From Thiolapillus brandeum (GTDB lineage Bacteria; Pseudomonadota; Gammaproteobacteria; Chromatiales; Chromatiaceae), in NCBI RefSeq assembly GCF_000828615.1, contig NZ_AP012273.1:1178001-1242000 (forward strand): a stretch of DNA of 64,000 nucleotides, given 5' to 3'. The translations under genes and the position numbers were made by a program. Shown here piece by piece: positions 54,236 to 63,241 of this stretch. Numbering within the stretch: the stretch's first letter is position 1; each line of letters begins with the position of its first letter. The notes beneath the pieces were generated by a model, which saw only the letters and a list, made by a program, of their open reading frames with translations, searched no databases and was not told where the DNA came from.

Positions 54236-54795
54236 TGAGTGTCGCTATTGATGAAATCAACCGGGTAAGGCAGCAGGCTCGCAGGATCTGCTCCAGGGCT
54301 GAAGTCGAAGACGCCCTGAACCACATGGCTGAGCGTATCACGGCCCGGACCGCTGGCCGCAATCCGCTGCTGCTGGCGGTGATGAATGGTGGCCTGGTGC
54401 CACTGGGCATGTTGCTGCCGCGCCTGGATTTCCCCCTGCGCGTGGATTACCTGCACGCCACTCGTTACCGGGAACGCACATTCGGCACTGATCTGCAGTG
54501 GAAAAAGCGGCCGGAGACCTCCCTGGAGGGAGAAACGGTAGTCATTGTGGATGACATCCTCGATGAAGGATATACCCTGGATGCCATCGCCGCGTACTGC
54601 CGGGAGCAGGGAGCCAGGGAGGTCATCAGCGTGGTTCTGGTGCATAAACAACATGATCGCAGCAATGGTTTCGAGGCCGATATCGTGGGTATGACCATGC
54701 CGGATCAATACCTGTTCGGTTATGGTATGGACTATAAGGGGTACTGGCGCAATGCCCCGGGGATATTTGCCGTTGGAGAAGAACATGAACACTGA
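54235..54795 (+). CDS. hpt: hypoxanthine-guanine phosphoribosyltransferase
   Basis: 186 residues, type I PRTase. The PRPP-binding motif VVIVDDILDEGYTL is present near 100-113, MNGGLVPLGMLL near the N terminus, and LFGYGMDYKGYWRNAPGIFAV at the C-terminal purine site (split across residues 161-181). It salvages hypoxanthine and guanine. It overlaps the next gene by 11 bp; the product of that gene releases hypoxanthine, its substrate, so the two act in sequence. Confidence 0.9.
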   Translation: MSVAIDEINRVRQQARRICSRAEVEDALNHMAERITARTAGRNPLLLAVMNGGLVPLGMLLPRLDFPLRVDYLHATRYRERTFGTDLQWKKRPETSLEGETVVIVDDILDEGYTLDAIAAYCREQGAREVISVVLVHKQHDRSNGFEADIVGMTMPDQYLFGYGMDYKGYWRNAPGIFAVGEEHEH

Positions 54796-55522
54796 ACGCA
54801 CCGCCATCGTTGGTGGTTCCGGCCTGACCTGGCTGGATACCCTGAAAGTGGAGCAACAGAAAATCGTTGTTACCCCTTATGGTGATCCTTCTGCGCCATT
54901 GACCTTTGGCCAGTTTGGCGAGCTTCCCGTGGTGTTTCTGCCACGGCATGGAGCAGGGCACACCATTCCACCTCACAAGGTCAATTACCGGGCCAACATC
55001 TGGGCGCTGAAGCAGGTTGGCGTCAAGCGGATCATCAGCGTGGCGTCTGTAGGTGGCATCACCATGGAACCAGGCATTCTCTGTATTCCTGATCAGATCA
55101 TTGACTATACCTGGGGCCGGGAACATACCTATGTGGAACCTGGCCAGTCACCCGTCAAGCATGTGGATTTCACTGAGCCATACTGCGAGGATCTGCGCCA
55201 GGCACTCATCGAAGCGGGTATGAATGCCAGTGTGCGCTTGAAAAAAGACGGCTGCTATGGGGCGACTCAGGGACCGCGTCTCGAAACTTCCGCCGAGGTA
55301 CAGCGCATGCATCGCGATGGTTGCGACCTGGTGGGTATGACAGGCATGCCCGAGGCAGCTCTGGCCCGGGAGCTTGATCTTTGCTTTGCGCACCTGACCC
55401 TGGTGGTGAACTGGGCTGCAGGTTTGGGCAAGGGTCCCATCACCATGCAGGACATCCAGTCCCACCTGGAGCAGTCCATTGAGGCGGTAAAGCTTTTGAT
55501 TACACATATGGAACCTTGCTGA
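54785..55522 (+). CDS. S-methyl-5'-thioinosine phosphorylase
   Basis: 245 residues of the PNP/MTAP family, with IVGGSGL at the phosphate site, RHGAGHTIPPHKVNYRANI and the purine site segment near the C terminus reading VVNWAAGLG. Methylthioadenosine phosphorylases have an Asp pair there (TDYD type); an Asn with no Asp favours 6-oxopurines, i.e. methylthioinosine or inosine. Same length and neighbours as the Pseudomonas enzyme. It would return methylthioribose phosphate plus hypoxanthine, which hpt rescues. Confidence 0.88.
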   Translation: MNTERTAIVGGSGLTWLDTLKVEQQKIVVTPYGDPSAPLTFGQFGELPVVFLPRHGAGHTIPPHKVNYRANIWALKQVGVKRIISVASVGGITMEPGILCIPDQIIDYTWGREHTYVEPGQSPVKHVDFTEPYCEDLRQALIEAGMNASVRLKKDGCYGATQGPRLETSAEVQRMHRDGCDLVGMTGMPEAALARELDLCFAHLTLVVNWAAGLGKGPITMQDIQSHLEQSIEAVKLLITHMEPC

Positions 55523-55725
55523 ACGATCCCCTGGCAGAATCAGCTCCTGCTACAGATCCCGGGGAAGGGACCAGGCTTTTCAGCGCCTGTGAGTGCCAAG
55601 TGCCCTGGCCAAGATGAAAAAACCAATGTTCCTTTCATGGATTGTGGATAGAATGCCGGAGTAGACAATTTCCTGGTATTTTTCATGGATGCCGGGTTCT
55701 CCGGTTATGCGACCCGGCAGGTGCT
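55523..55725. other. spacer before the kinase gene
   Basis: 203 bp with no gene. It is AT-richer in the middle (AAAAAACCAATG and ATTTTTCATGG patches) and should hold the kinase-sigma promoter; no standard hexamer pair or terminator hairpin could be picked with confidence. Confidence 0.4.
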
Positions 55726-58335
55726 ATGGATAAGGAACAATGGGAGAAAATCAAGCGTATATTTTCTGAAGCCTCAGATCTTCCGGTTCCTGAGCGAGAG
55801 GCCTGTGTCCGGCGGTTGGCGGATCATGACGAAGGCCTGATAGACGAGGTAATGAATCTGTTGCAAGCGGATGGATCTTCCGCATGCTTTCTTGATGTCC
55901 CTACATCCCCGTTGTCTGCCGGGTCAGGCAATGGGCTGGAAGGCCGGTCGGTAGGAAGTTATCTTGTTCACCATCGTCTGGGGCAGGGTGGTATGGGAGT
56001 GGTTTACCTTGCCAGTCGTGATGATGGTGTTCATGAACAGCGAGTGGCGCTCAAGGTCCTGTTGGATCACTATGAACCCGTCATGCGCCAACGATTTCAC
56101 CAGGAGCGCCGGATCCTGGCGCAACTCGATCATCCTGGTATTGCGCGATTGCTCGATGGTGGAGATCTGCCTGACGGACATCCTTTCTATGTAATGGATT
56201 ATGTAGAAGGCCTGGCGCTGGACGAGTATTGCCGAAGCAGAAAGCTCGGTGTCCACCAGATACTGGGTTTGTTCATGGATGTTTGCCGCGCCATTCACTA
56301 TGCCCATCAAAATCTGATTGTTCACCGTGATATCAAGCCTGGAAATATTCTTGTGACCCGCAAGGGAGAAGTAAAGCTGCTGGATTTTGGTATTGCCAAA
56401 TTGCTGAATGCAGACAGTCCCGCTTCTGTATCGGATGCAACCATCTTGCAGCAATCCATGGTTACGCCATCCTATGCCAGCCCTGAACAAGTGATGGGCA
56501 AAACAGTAGGAACGTCTTCAGATATATATTCTCTGGGCGTATTGCTTTATCAGTTGTTGACCGGCCGCCTGCCGTATGACCTGGATGATGAAGCGCCACA
56601 CACACTCACTCATGCCATTTGCACCCAGGAACCCAAACCGCCTTCTGCTGTCAGCCAGGGGGATCCCAAGGCCTTGCGAGGCGACCTGGACAACATGGTT
56701 CTCATGGCCTTGCGCAAGGAGCCGTCCCGGCGCTATGCCAGTGCCGAGGCTTTTGCCGAAGATCTCGGGAATTACCTCAACAATTATCCAGTGGCCGCAA
56801 CACCGGACAGCCTGGGCTATCAGTTCAGAAAGTTTGTCCGCAGAAATACGGGTGGAGTCCTGGTTGCCGGGATCTTCTCTCTGTTGATGCTGGGTTTTGG
56901 TGTTCACATCTACCAGCAGAATAACAAGATTCGTTTACAAGCTGCGCTGACCAAAATGGAACGGGATGCAGCCCTCAGGGCCAAAGCTCTGGCAGAAACG
57001 GAAAAGGCAACGGCAGAAGCCGCAGTCAAATTTATGCAGGAGATGTTTACTTCGGTGGATCCCGGAAAATCCAAGGGCAGGGAGGTAACCGCCAGGGAAA
57101 TCCTCAGTAAAGCCAGTGATAAGCTCAGAAAGGAAAAAACCCTTGGGAATCAGCCCCAGGTGAAAGCCATGCTGCACCACACCCTTGGGCTGACCTATAT
57201 GCAGTTGGGGGACTATCCGTTGGCAGAGTTGCATCAGAAAAGTGCTTTGGAGTTGAGGCGGGAAGTGTTGGGCAATGACGATCCTGAAACCCTCAGGGCG
57301 ATGAACCTGCTGGGTATCCTCTATTTCAGGCAAGGCAAACTTGCAAAGACAGAGGAGCTATGGACAGAGGCGCTGAATACACGGCGGGAAGTGCTGGGCC
57401 CCGAAGCCCACCGCACTCTCAGTTCCATGAGCAACCTGGCCATATTGTACATTCGTATGAACCAATTCGCTGCGGCTGAAGATATGTTGAAACGTACTTT
57501 GGAAATTGAACGGCGGACCCTGGGCGCGGCACATGCGGAAACCCTGATCACGCAAAACAATCTGGCGGGATTCCTGAACGAGAGGGGACGATATGAAGAA
57601 TCAGAAAAACTGCACAGGGCCACCTTGAATGCCCGGATTGGGAGTCTTGGCAGAAATCACCCGGACACCCTTCAGAGCCAGTACAACATAGGGCTGTTGC
57701 TGATGGATCAGAATAAATATCCACTGGCAGTGAAACAGTTCAGGAAAACCCTTTCAGGGCGGCAGAAAGTGCTGGGGCCAACTCATCCGAAAACGCTACG
57801 CACCCTGCTGATGTTGGCGCAGGCTCTGGCCAGGGCTGGCAATGTGGCCGAGGCCAGGCCCCGATTCGAGCAAAGTCTTGAACTGCTGTCTCAGCAAACA
57901 TCGGCCAATACGGAGGATTTGGTGCGGGCAGAGTTGTACTATGGCTTGCTGTTGCTCGAACCGGGTCAGGATGCCGGTGACCGAGCCGCGACCCTGATTC
58001 AGAGTGCCTGGCAGGGAAGCCATGAGAAAGACCAGGCCCATCCATTGGCCATAGAGGCTTCGCTGGGTATGGCACAGTTGGCATTGAGCCGGGATGACTT
58101 GCGCCAGGCTCTGAAAATCACTGTCGAAGCAGAAACCGCTTCCAATCGGGATCATGGTATGGAATATCCCGACACTCTGGCTGCCCGGAAAATGCGGGTT
58201 GAAATCCTGTTGTTGATGGGACGCAAGGATGAAGCCCATCCACTGGCGGATGAATGGCTTGCTGCCAGCACAGCCTTTTTTGGCAGGGATCATCCTGAAA
58301 CGGAGTATGCAAGAAAGGTGCGGCATGTCTTTTGA
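55726..58335 (+). CDS. transmembrane Ser/Thr kinase with C-terminal TPR region
   Basis: 869 residues. A short N-terminal acidic helix is followed by a kinase domain: Gly loop GQGGMGVVYLA (86-96), K110 in VALK, HRDIKPGN with D202, DFG at 220-222 and APE-like SYASPEQV. One membrane helix (about 374-394) separates it from a long TPR region with about nine tetratricopeptide-like units (roughly 470-860) of kinesin-light-chain style (EVLG..HP.TL). All catalytic residues are intact. The kinase is cytoplasmic and the TPR half likely periplasmic. It overlaps the sigma factor gene by 11 bp, so the sigma factor is the probable substrate. Confidence 0.9.
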   Translation: MDKEQWEKIKRIFSEASDLPVPEREACVRRLADHDEGLIDEVMNLLQADGSSACFLDVPTSPLSAGSGNGLEGRSVGSYLVHHRLGQGGMGVVYLASRDDGVHEQRVALKVLLDHYEPVMRQRFHQERRILAQLDHPGIARLLDGGDLPDGHPFYVMDYVEGLALDEYCRSRKLGVHQILGLFMDVCRAIHYAHQNLIVHRDIKPGNILVTRKGEVKLLDFGIAKLLNADSPASVSDATILQQSMVTPSYASPEQVMGKTVGTSSDIYSLGVLLYQLLTGRLPYDLDDEAPHTLTHAICTQEPKPPSAVSQGDPKALRGDLDNMVLMALRKEPSRRYASAEAFAEDLGNYLNNYPVAATPDSLGYQFRKFVRRNTGGVLVAGIFSLLMLGFGVHIYQQNNKIRLQAALTKMERDAALRAKALAETEKATAEAAVKFMQEMFTSVDPGKSKGREVTAREILSKASDKLRKEKTLGNQPQVKAMLHHTLGLTYMQLGDYPLAELHQKSALELRREVLGNDDPETLRAMNLLGILYFRQGKLAKTEELWTEALNTRREVLGPEAHRTLSSMSNLAILYIRMNQFAAAEDMLKRTLEIERRTLGAAHAETLITQNNLAGFLNERGRYEESEKLHRATLNARIGSLGRNHPDTLQSQYNIGLLLMDQNKYPLAVKQFRKTLSGRQKVLGPTHPKTLRTLLMLAQALARAGNVAEARPRFEQSLELLSQQTSANTEDLVRAELYYGLLLLEPGQDAGDRAATLIQSAWQGSHEKDQAHPLAIEASLGMAQLALSRDDLRQALKITVEAETASNRDHGMEYPDTLAARKMRVEILLLMGRKDEAHPLADEWLAASTAFFGRDHPETEYARKVRHVF

Positions 58336-58900
58336 CGGTGCTTCAGATCCGGAAATCACCCAGATGCTGCACTGCCTGCAAACGGAAGATCATCAGAGTG
58401 AAGAAGCGCTGTATGCAGCGGTCTACCATGAACTCAGAAGAATTGCCCGCAACCTGAAAACAAAGGAACGGCAGGAACATACCCTATGCACTTGTTCCCT
58501 GGTGCATGAAGCCTATATGCACCTGTCTGTTCAGCAGCAAACCCAGTGGAAGAACCGTAGCCATTTCTTTGCGGTTGCTTCAATGACCATGCGCCGTGTC
58601 CTGATCAACTATGCCCGGGACCGCGTAGCAGCCAAGCGGGGAGGGGGCATGATCCCAGAGCCGTTGGATGAATCCACCTGTATTGCTCCGGGGCTGAATT
58701 TGGAGCAGCTTCTTGAAGTGGATCAGCTGCTCACCGAGATGGAACAATTCGATCCGGCCATGGTTCGGGTAATCGAGTGCCGTTATTTTACCGGGCTTAC
58801 GATTGAAGAATCTGCAGATGCCCTGGGTATCAGCCCCAGTACGGTCAAGCGCCAATGGCAACTGGGCCGGGCCTGGATCAAACACAAGGCGGAAGGATAA
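58325..58900 (+). CDS. ECF sigma factor of the kinase-paired type
   Basis: 191 residues, Sigma70_ECF / TIGR02999-like. Region 2 reads YHELRRIARNLK then TLCTCSLVHEAYMHL, with almost none of the acidic residues that most ECF factors use in region 2.2 to hold the polymerase; region 4 is intact (LTIEESADALGISPSTVKRQW). In Vibrio and others such factors become active only when phosphorylated by a neighbouring kinase. There is no anti-sigma gene nearby. The start MSFDGASDPEITQ fits the family and overlaps the kinase stop. Confidence 0.9.
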   Translation: MSFDGASDPEITQMLHCLQTEDHQSEEALYAAVYHELRRIARNLKTKERQEHTLCTCSLVHEAYMHLSVQQQTQWKNRSHFFAVASMTMRRVLINYARDRVAAKRGGGMIPEPLDESTCIAPGLNLEQLLEVDQLLTEMEQFDPAMVRVIECRYFTGLTIEESADALGISPSTVKRQWQLGRAWIKHKAEG

Positions 58901-58917
58901 TCCGGCTATCAGGGTTG

Positions 58918-58940
58918 AGGTCCATCCCTGGACCTTGTTT
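58918..58940 (+). terminator. possible terminator after the sigma factor gene
   Basis: AGGTCCA, loop TCCC, TGGACCT (58918-58935), then TTGTTTC. The stem is 7 bp and the T tract short, so it may be weak; it also lies in the right place to serve the convergent kelch-SLH gene. Confidence 0.45.
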
Positions 58941-58988
58941 CGGATTTGATGGTATCGGCTTGGCTGAACCCGACATGCCTGGCCAAAA

Positions 58989-61900
58989 CTACAGGTTGAA
59001 CACCCTCACCAGAAACACCGCCATTTCTGCGCGGGTGACCTGTGCATCCGGGCAGTAGTTGTTGGCGCCACAACCCTGGGTAACGTCCTCGCTGGCCAGT
59101 TGTTCGATCCACCCGGCTGCCCAATGAGTTGTCGGGACATCATCAAAAGCCGTTCCGGTCGCGGGTGGTGGCGTGTAACTTGCGCCGTGTTCCGAGCGTA
59201 GCAGGAATACGGCCATTTCTGCGCGGGTTACGTCATTGTCAGGGCAATAGTTGCCGCCGCCGCAACCTGAGGTGATTCCATCCGAGGCCAATTGTTCCAC
59301 CCAATCCGCCGCCCAGTAACTGACAGGAACATCGGTAAATACACCGCCACTGGCGGCAGGTGGGGTATAGGTACCGCCATTCATGCCCCGTTCCAGGAAT
59401 ACGGCCATTTCCGCCCGGCTGACATTGCTTGCGGGGCAGTAGTTGCCACTCCCACAACCCTGGGTGATGCCTGCTGCGCCCAGGGCCTGGATCCAGTCGT
59501 AAGCCCAGTGATCCACACCGACATCTGCAAACAGATCCACACAGGAAACCATGATATCGGACACGTCTGCGCCATTGATGGTGCCGTCGCCACTGCTCAC
59601 ACTGCAGATTTTTTTCGGCGAAGCTGGCTGTGACAATACCGTTACAGCATAGTCGCTGCCATTCACCAGATCGGTATCAAACACAAAACTACCGTTGGTA
59701 CTGAGGCTGAGGTTATCGCCCTGGTTGTTCTGCAGCACCACCGAGGTTCCCGGTGCCAGTCCGGTCAGGGTGCCGCCAAGCAGGTAACTGGCGTAGGGGT
59801 AGTAGATACCCATGGATCTTTGTGGAGTGTAGCTGCCATCCAATCCTCCCCAGATGATCATTTCCCTTCCGGTCCAGACGGCTGAGATCAGTTTGCGAGG
59901 GCCTGGGCCTGCTTGTGTCGAAGTAGCTGTCCAGCTGTTGGACACGGGGTTATAGCGTCCTCCAGTATTGGTCAGGTCACCCAGGGTGTTGCTTTTTTCC
60001 CCACCCCAGACAATCATTTCGCCCTGATCATCAGCCCATATTGCCGAGTGCTGGGAACGGCCTTCGGGGGCATTGTTGGTGGCCATGGCAAGCCAGGTAT
60101 TTGTGGCTGCGTTGTAGCGTCCGCCGCTACGCAGATAGTAGTGATTGGAACCATCAACGAACAGCCCGCCCCATACGATCATCCCCTGTCCTGCCCAGAC
60201 CGCTGAATGATAGGCACGGGGAGAGGGAGCATCGGTATTGGAAATCGGGGTCCAGCTGTCGGCTGTCGGGTCATACTGCGCACCAGTCTGCAGGTATACA
60301 TTGTCGGTATCATAGTAATACCCCCCCCATACCAGCATCCTGTTGCCCGTCCAGACGGCTGTGTGATGGACGCGGGCGGCCAGTGTTCCGGGAATCATTC
60401 CTGACCAACTGTCTGTTGCAGGATCATAGCGGCCTCCGTCAGCGAGATAGTTGCTGCCATCCCAGCCGCCCCAAATGATCATTTCGTTACCAGTCCAGAC
60501 AGCAGTATGCAGGTTGCGTCCGGAAGGGGCATTCGTAGGGGCCAGGGTCTGCCAACTGTCTGTTGCCGGATTGTAGCGCCCTCCATCCTGATAATAGTTG
60601 GCGCTTCCATTCCAATTATATCCACCCCAGATCAACATCTCGGTACCGGTCCATATGCCGGTATGCTCCTGCCGTGCCGCAGGGCCATCAGTGAGTGAGG
60701 TGGCCAGCCAGTTGTCAGTTACTGGATCGTAGCGTCCGCCGGAATCCAGCTGATTCCATTCTGCGCCGCCCCAAATGATCATTTCATTGCCGGTCCAGAC
60801 AGCACTGTGCCCCGTGCGTCCGGCAGGGCCCCATTTTGAGGCGGTAGCCTGCCAGCTGTCGCTGGCGGGATCATACCGGCCACCCGTGCGGGAGGGGTAG
60901 TCTTTCGCCAATTCCCATCCTCCCCAGATGATCATTTCACTACCGGTCCATACGACCGTGTATACAGAGCGTGCAGCAGGTGCATTGACCGTGCTGGTGG
61001 CGCTCCACTGGTCAGTTGCCGGATCATAGATGCCGCCACTACTGTTGACGTTGGTTCCGCTACCACCCCAGATGATCATTTTGTCCCCGGTCCATACCGC
61101 TGTATGTGAAACGCGGGCTACAGGGGCCCCTGTGATAGTGGTTTCTGTCCAGGTGTTGTTGGACGGGTTATAGATGCGCCCCTGATTGGTAGTTGATATC
61201 CCATCACTACCACCCCAGATGATCATGTGACTGCCGGTCCACACCGCAGTGTGGTTACTTAGCGATATGGTGGCGTCTGTCATGGCTGACCAGGTATCGC
61301 TGCCGGGGTTGTAGCGGCGACCATTATGCAAAGTATTGAAGGCAGAGTCTTCACCACCAAAGATGATCATTTCACTGCCAGTCCAAACGGCGGTATGGTC
61401 ATTGCGGGGGGTAGGCGCGCCGGACAGGGATATGCCCGTCCAGGTGTCGGAGGAAGGGTTGTAGCGCCCACCCTTGTCTGTTGCGTCTCCTCCAGGTTCT
61501 CTCCCGCCCCAAACGAGCATCAAACTGCCGGTCCAAACGGCGGTATGGGATGTCAGAGCCTGAGGTGAAGATGCCATTGGTGTCCAGGTGTTCGTCAGGG
61601 GATTGTATCTTGCTCCATCACCTACAGCCTTCAGAGGCGTTGGGGTTTCGTTCGTTGTGGGCATCGGCCCCGCGATATAGGGGGTTGCATCGTAACCCCC
61701 CCAGATAATCATTTCAGAACCGGTCCATATGGCCGTATGGTTCAAACGGGGCGACGGTGCGCCAGCCAGGGCGGTTGCGCTCCAGGTGTCTGTAACAGGG
61801 TCATAGCGGCTGCCGGTGTTGAGATAGGTGTCTTGCTGGCCACCCCAGATGATCATCTCCGAGCCTGTCCATACAGCTGAATGCCGGTAGCGTTCCGTCG

Positions 61901-62876
61901 GATAGTCCGGAACTCTCCAGGAATCGGCTGTAAGCATTGCCTGGGGATTCCAGGTGGCAGATGCGTGTTTACCGGATATCCCGATGACAGGGAGTGTAAA
62001 ATCCGTGGCACTCTGCTTGCTTTTTGCCAGGGACCAGTTTGAAACTTCCGTTTTCCACCAGGCATCAAAGCTGCGCTTCTTCCACACCTGTCGAATCAAT
62101 CGGATACGGGTGGGGCTTTTCTGCAAAACCTTTTCATAGACAAAAGTCGTGGGGGTTTCATGGAGTCCTGGGGTGCTTGAGGCCCGACTCAGGCGTGTGG
62201 CCTCCCGCTGAAAACCGGTTTTATCCATTTCAATGAGCCCACCATGAAGGGTGTTCTCCTGGGCTGTCTGCTCTTTTTCGCCTGTCAGGGCCAATTCAAT
62301 TATATGGCCTTTGAAATCTGCTGGATCCTGAAGCTGTTTTGCGGAAGCTTTTGCCGTCATGCGTAAATCACTATGTTCGTGAGCATCCCATTCATAGCGT
62401 TCGCGCAGCAGGCGCTTGACCAGCAGAGGTCGGGCCAGGCATTCAGCAACTTTCAGCGGATCGTTGTCAAGGGCCTTGAACAGCTCCTGCAGCCGGTCCG
62501 GGATCCTGCTGTTGCTGCCCATGCGGTTGATCTCTGACTGCAGCATACTTTGGGTAATTGCTATTCCATAGCGTCCCGCGAGAGCGGCTTCCAGGCGCAG
62601 GTTGTCCTCAACCTGGGCACGTATCTGTGCTTCATCCATTACCTCCATGCGGGATGGTTTTGGCTGTGTATTCGATTCAGGCCATATACTGTGCGACCAG
62701 CGAACATCCTCGATTCTGGATTGGCAGGAAACACGCTGTTCCAGTGTAAAGGTAGTGGTGTGAAACTGCCCGGCCGCTAACGGCCCTGAGCCGATCAGAA
62801 TCAGCAAGCCAATCATCAACCAGCGCCAGCAACTCGCCGCCTGATTCTTTGTGGAGTCCGATGAAATGTAACGCAT
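58989..62876 (-). CDS. large exported protein with kelch-like repeats and SLH domains
   Basis: 1295 residues: signal peptide (to about 36), an N-terminal domain with SurA-like helices (about 80-170), then 14 repeats of about 50 residues with HTAVWTGSEMIIWGG followed by GGRYDP..D.W (about 325-1060), i.e. two seven-bladed kelch-type propellers, a short beta domain (about 1060-1110) and three C-terminal SLH repeats (about 1115-1295), each ending in CGxxNYCP...V(S/T)RAEMAVFL. SLH repeats anchor proteins to the envelope. AGGA 6 nt before the ATG sets the start. The partner ligand is unknown. It converges with the kinase-sigma pair. Confidence 0.87.
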   Translation of the reverse strand: MRYISSDSTKNQAASCWRWLMIGLLILIGSGPLAAGQFHTTTFTLEQRVSCQSRIEDVRWSHSIWPESNTQPKPSRMEVMDEAQIRAQVEDNLRLEAALAGRYGIAITQSMLQSEINRMGSNSRIPDRLQELFKALDNDPLKVAECLARPLLVKRLLRERYEWDAHEHSDLRMTAKASAKQLQDPADFKGHIIELALTGEKEQTAQENTLHGGLIEMDKTGFQREATRLSRASSTPGLHETPTTFVYEKVLQKSPTRIRLIRQVWKKRSFDAWWKTEVSNWSLAKSKQSATDFTLPVIGISGKHASATWNPQAMLTADSWRVPDYPTERYRHSAVWTGSEMIIWGGQQDTYLNTGSRYDPVTDTWSATALAGAPSPRLNHTAIWTGSEMIIWGGYDATPYIAGPMPTTNETPTPLKAVGDGARYNPLTNTWTPMASSPQALTSHTAVWTGSLMLVWGGREPGGDATDKGGRYNPSSDTWTGISLSGAPTPRNDHTAVWTGSEMIIFGGEDSAFNTLHNGRRYNPGSDTWSAMTDATISLSNHTAVWTGSHMIIWGGSDGISTTNQGRIYNPSNNTWTETTITGAPVARVSHTAVWTGDKMIIWGGSGTNVNSSGGIYDPATDQWSATSTVNAPAARSVYTVVWTGSEMIIWGGWELAKDYPSRTGGRYDPASDSWQATASKWGPAGRTGHSAVWTGNEMIIWGGAEWNQLDSGGRYDPVTDNWLATSLTDGPAARQEHTGIWTGTEMLIWGGYNWNGSANYYQDGGRYNPATDSWQTLAPTNAPSGRNLHTAVWTGNEMIIWGGWDGSNYLADGGRYDPATDSWSGMIPGTLAARVHHTAVWTGNRMLVWGGYYYDTDNVYLQTGAQYDPTADSWTPISNTDAPSPRAYHSAVWAGQGMIVWGGLFVDGSNHYYLRSGGRYNAATNTWLAMATNNAPEGRSQHSAIWADDQGEMIVWGGEKSNTLGDLTNTGGRYNPVSNSWTATSTQAGPGPRKLISAVWTGREMIIWGGLDGSYTPQRSMGIYYPYASYLLGGTLTGLAPGTSVVLQNNQGDNLSLSTNGSFVFDTDLVNGSDYAVTVLSQPASPKKICSVSSGDGTINGADVSDIMVSCVDLFADVGVDHWAYDWIQALGAAGITQGCGSGNYCPASNVSRAEMAVFLERGMNGGTYTPPAASGGVFTDVPVSYWAADWVEQLASDGITSGCGGGNYCPDNDVTRAEMAVFLLRSEHGASYTPPPATGTAFDDVPTTHWAAGWIEQLASEDVTQGCGANNYCPDAQVTRAEMAVFLVRVFNL

Positions 62877-63206
62877 ATTCTTTCCTCGTGGTCATGCCTG
62901 GAAGCTAAAAAGCCCGCAGGAATCCAATATTTGATCGCAAAGATCCCATGGCGTGGGGCGCTTATCTATATATCGCACCAGACCCGAGGAAAGTGGGTCA
63001 GGAAAGTTGAATGACTTTGGAGGTTGCTGCTGACTACCGGCCCGGCAATACCGGATTTTTCCACCGGCACGAGGGTGGTGGTGTCCCTGTAGTCACCATG
63101 GTATCTACGGAAAACCTGGCACGAATCTGGACTGGCCGTGACGAGGGCATGCGGAGCCTGTAGAACGGCAAACTGGCACTCCTGGGGGGCGGAAAACCGC
63201 ACCCCG
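62877..63206. other. non-coding spacer upstream of the kelch-SLH gene
   Basis: No convincing gene. The part near 62955-62985 is AT-rich (CTTATCTATATATCGCACC on the plus strand), a candidate promoter area for the minus-strand kelch-SLH gene. The rest, 63000-63200, is mixed sequence without repeats or RNA-like folds that could be seen apart from a short CCGGCAATACCGG. Confidence 0.4.
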
Positions 63207-63230
63207 AAAAAAAGCCCCCGTAAAGGGGGC
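63207..63230 (-). terminator. intrinsic terminator of the lipoprotein gene
   Basis: On the minus strand GCCCCC, loop TTTAC, GGGGGC is followed by a run of seven T (plus-strand A 63207-63213). It lies 11 bp after the lipoprotein stop codon. Confidence 0.88.
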
Positions 63231-63241
63231 TTACAGACGGA

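Noticed and set aside
59000-62000. Regular repeats resembling a CRISPR array
   Set aside because: Repeat units are about 150 bp, translate in one frame as kelch blades, and lack unique spacers of uniform length; no cas genes.
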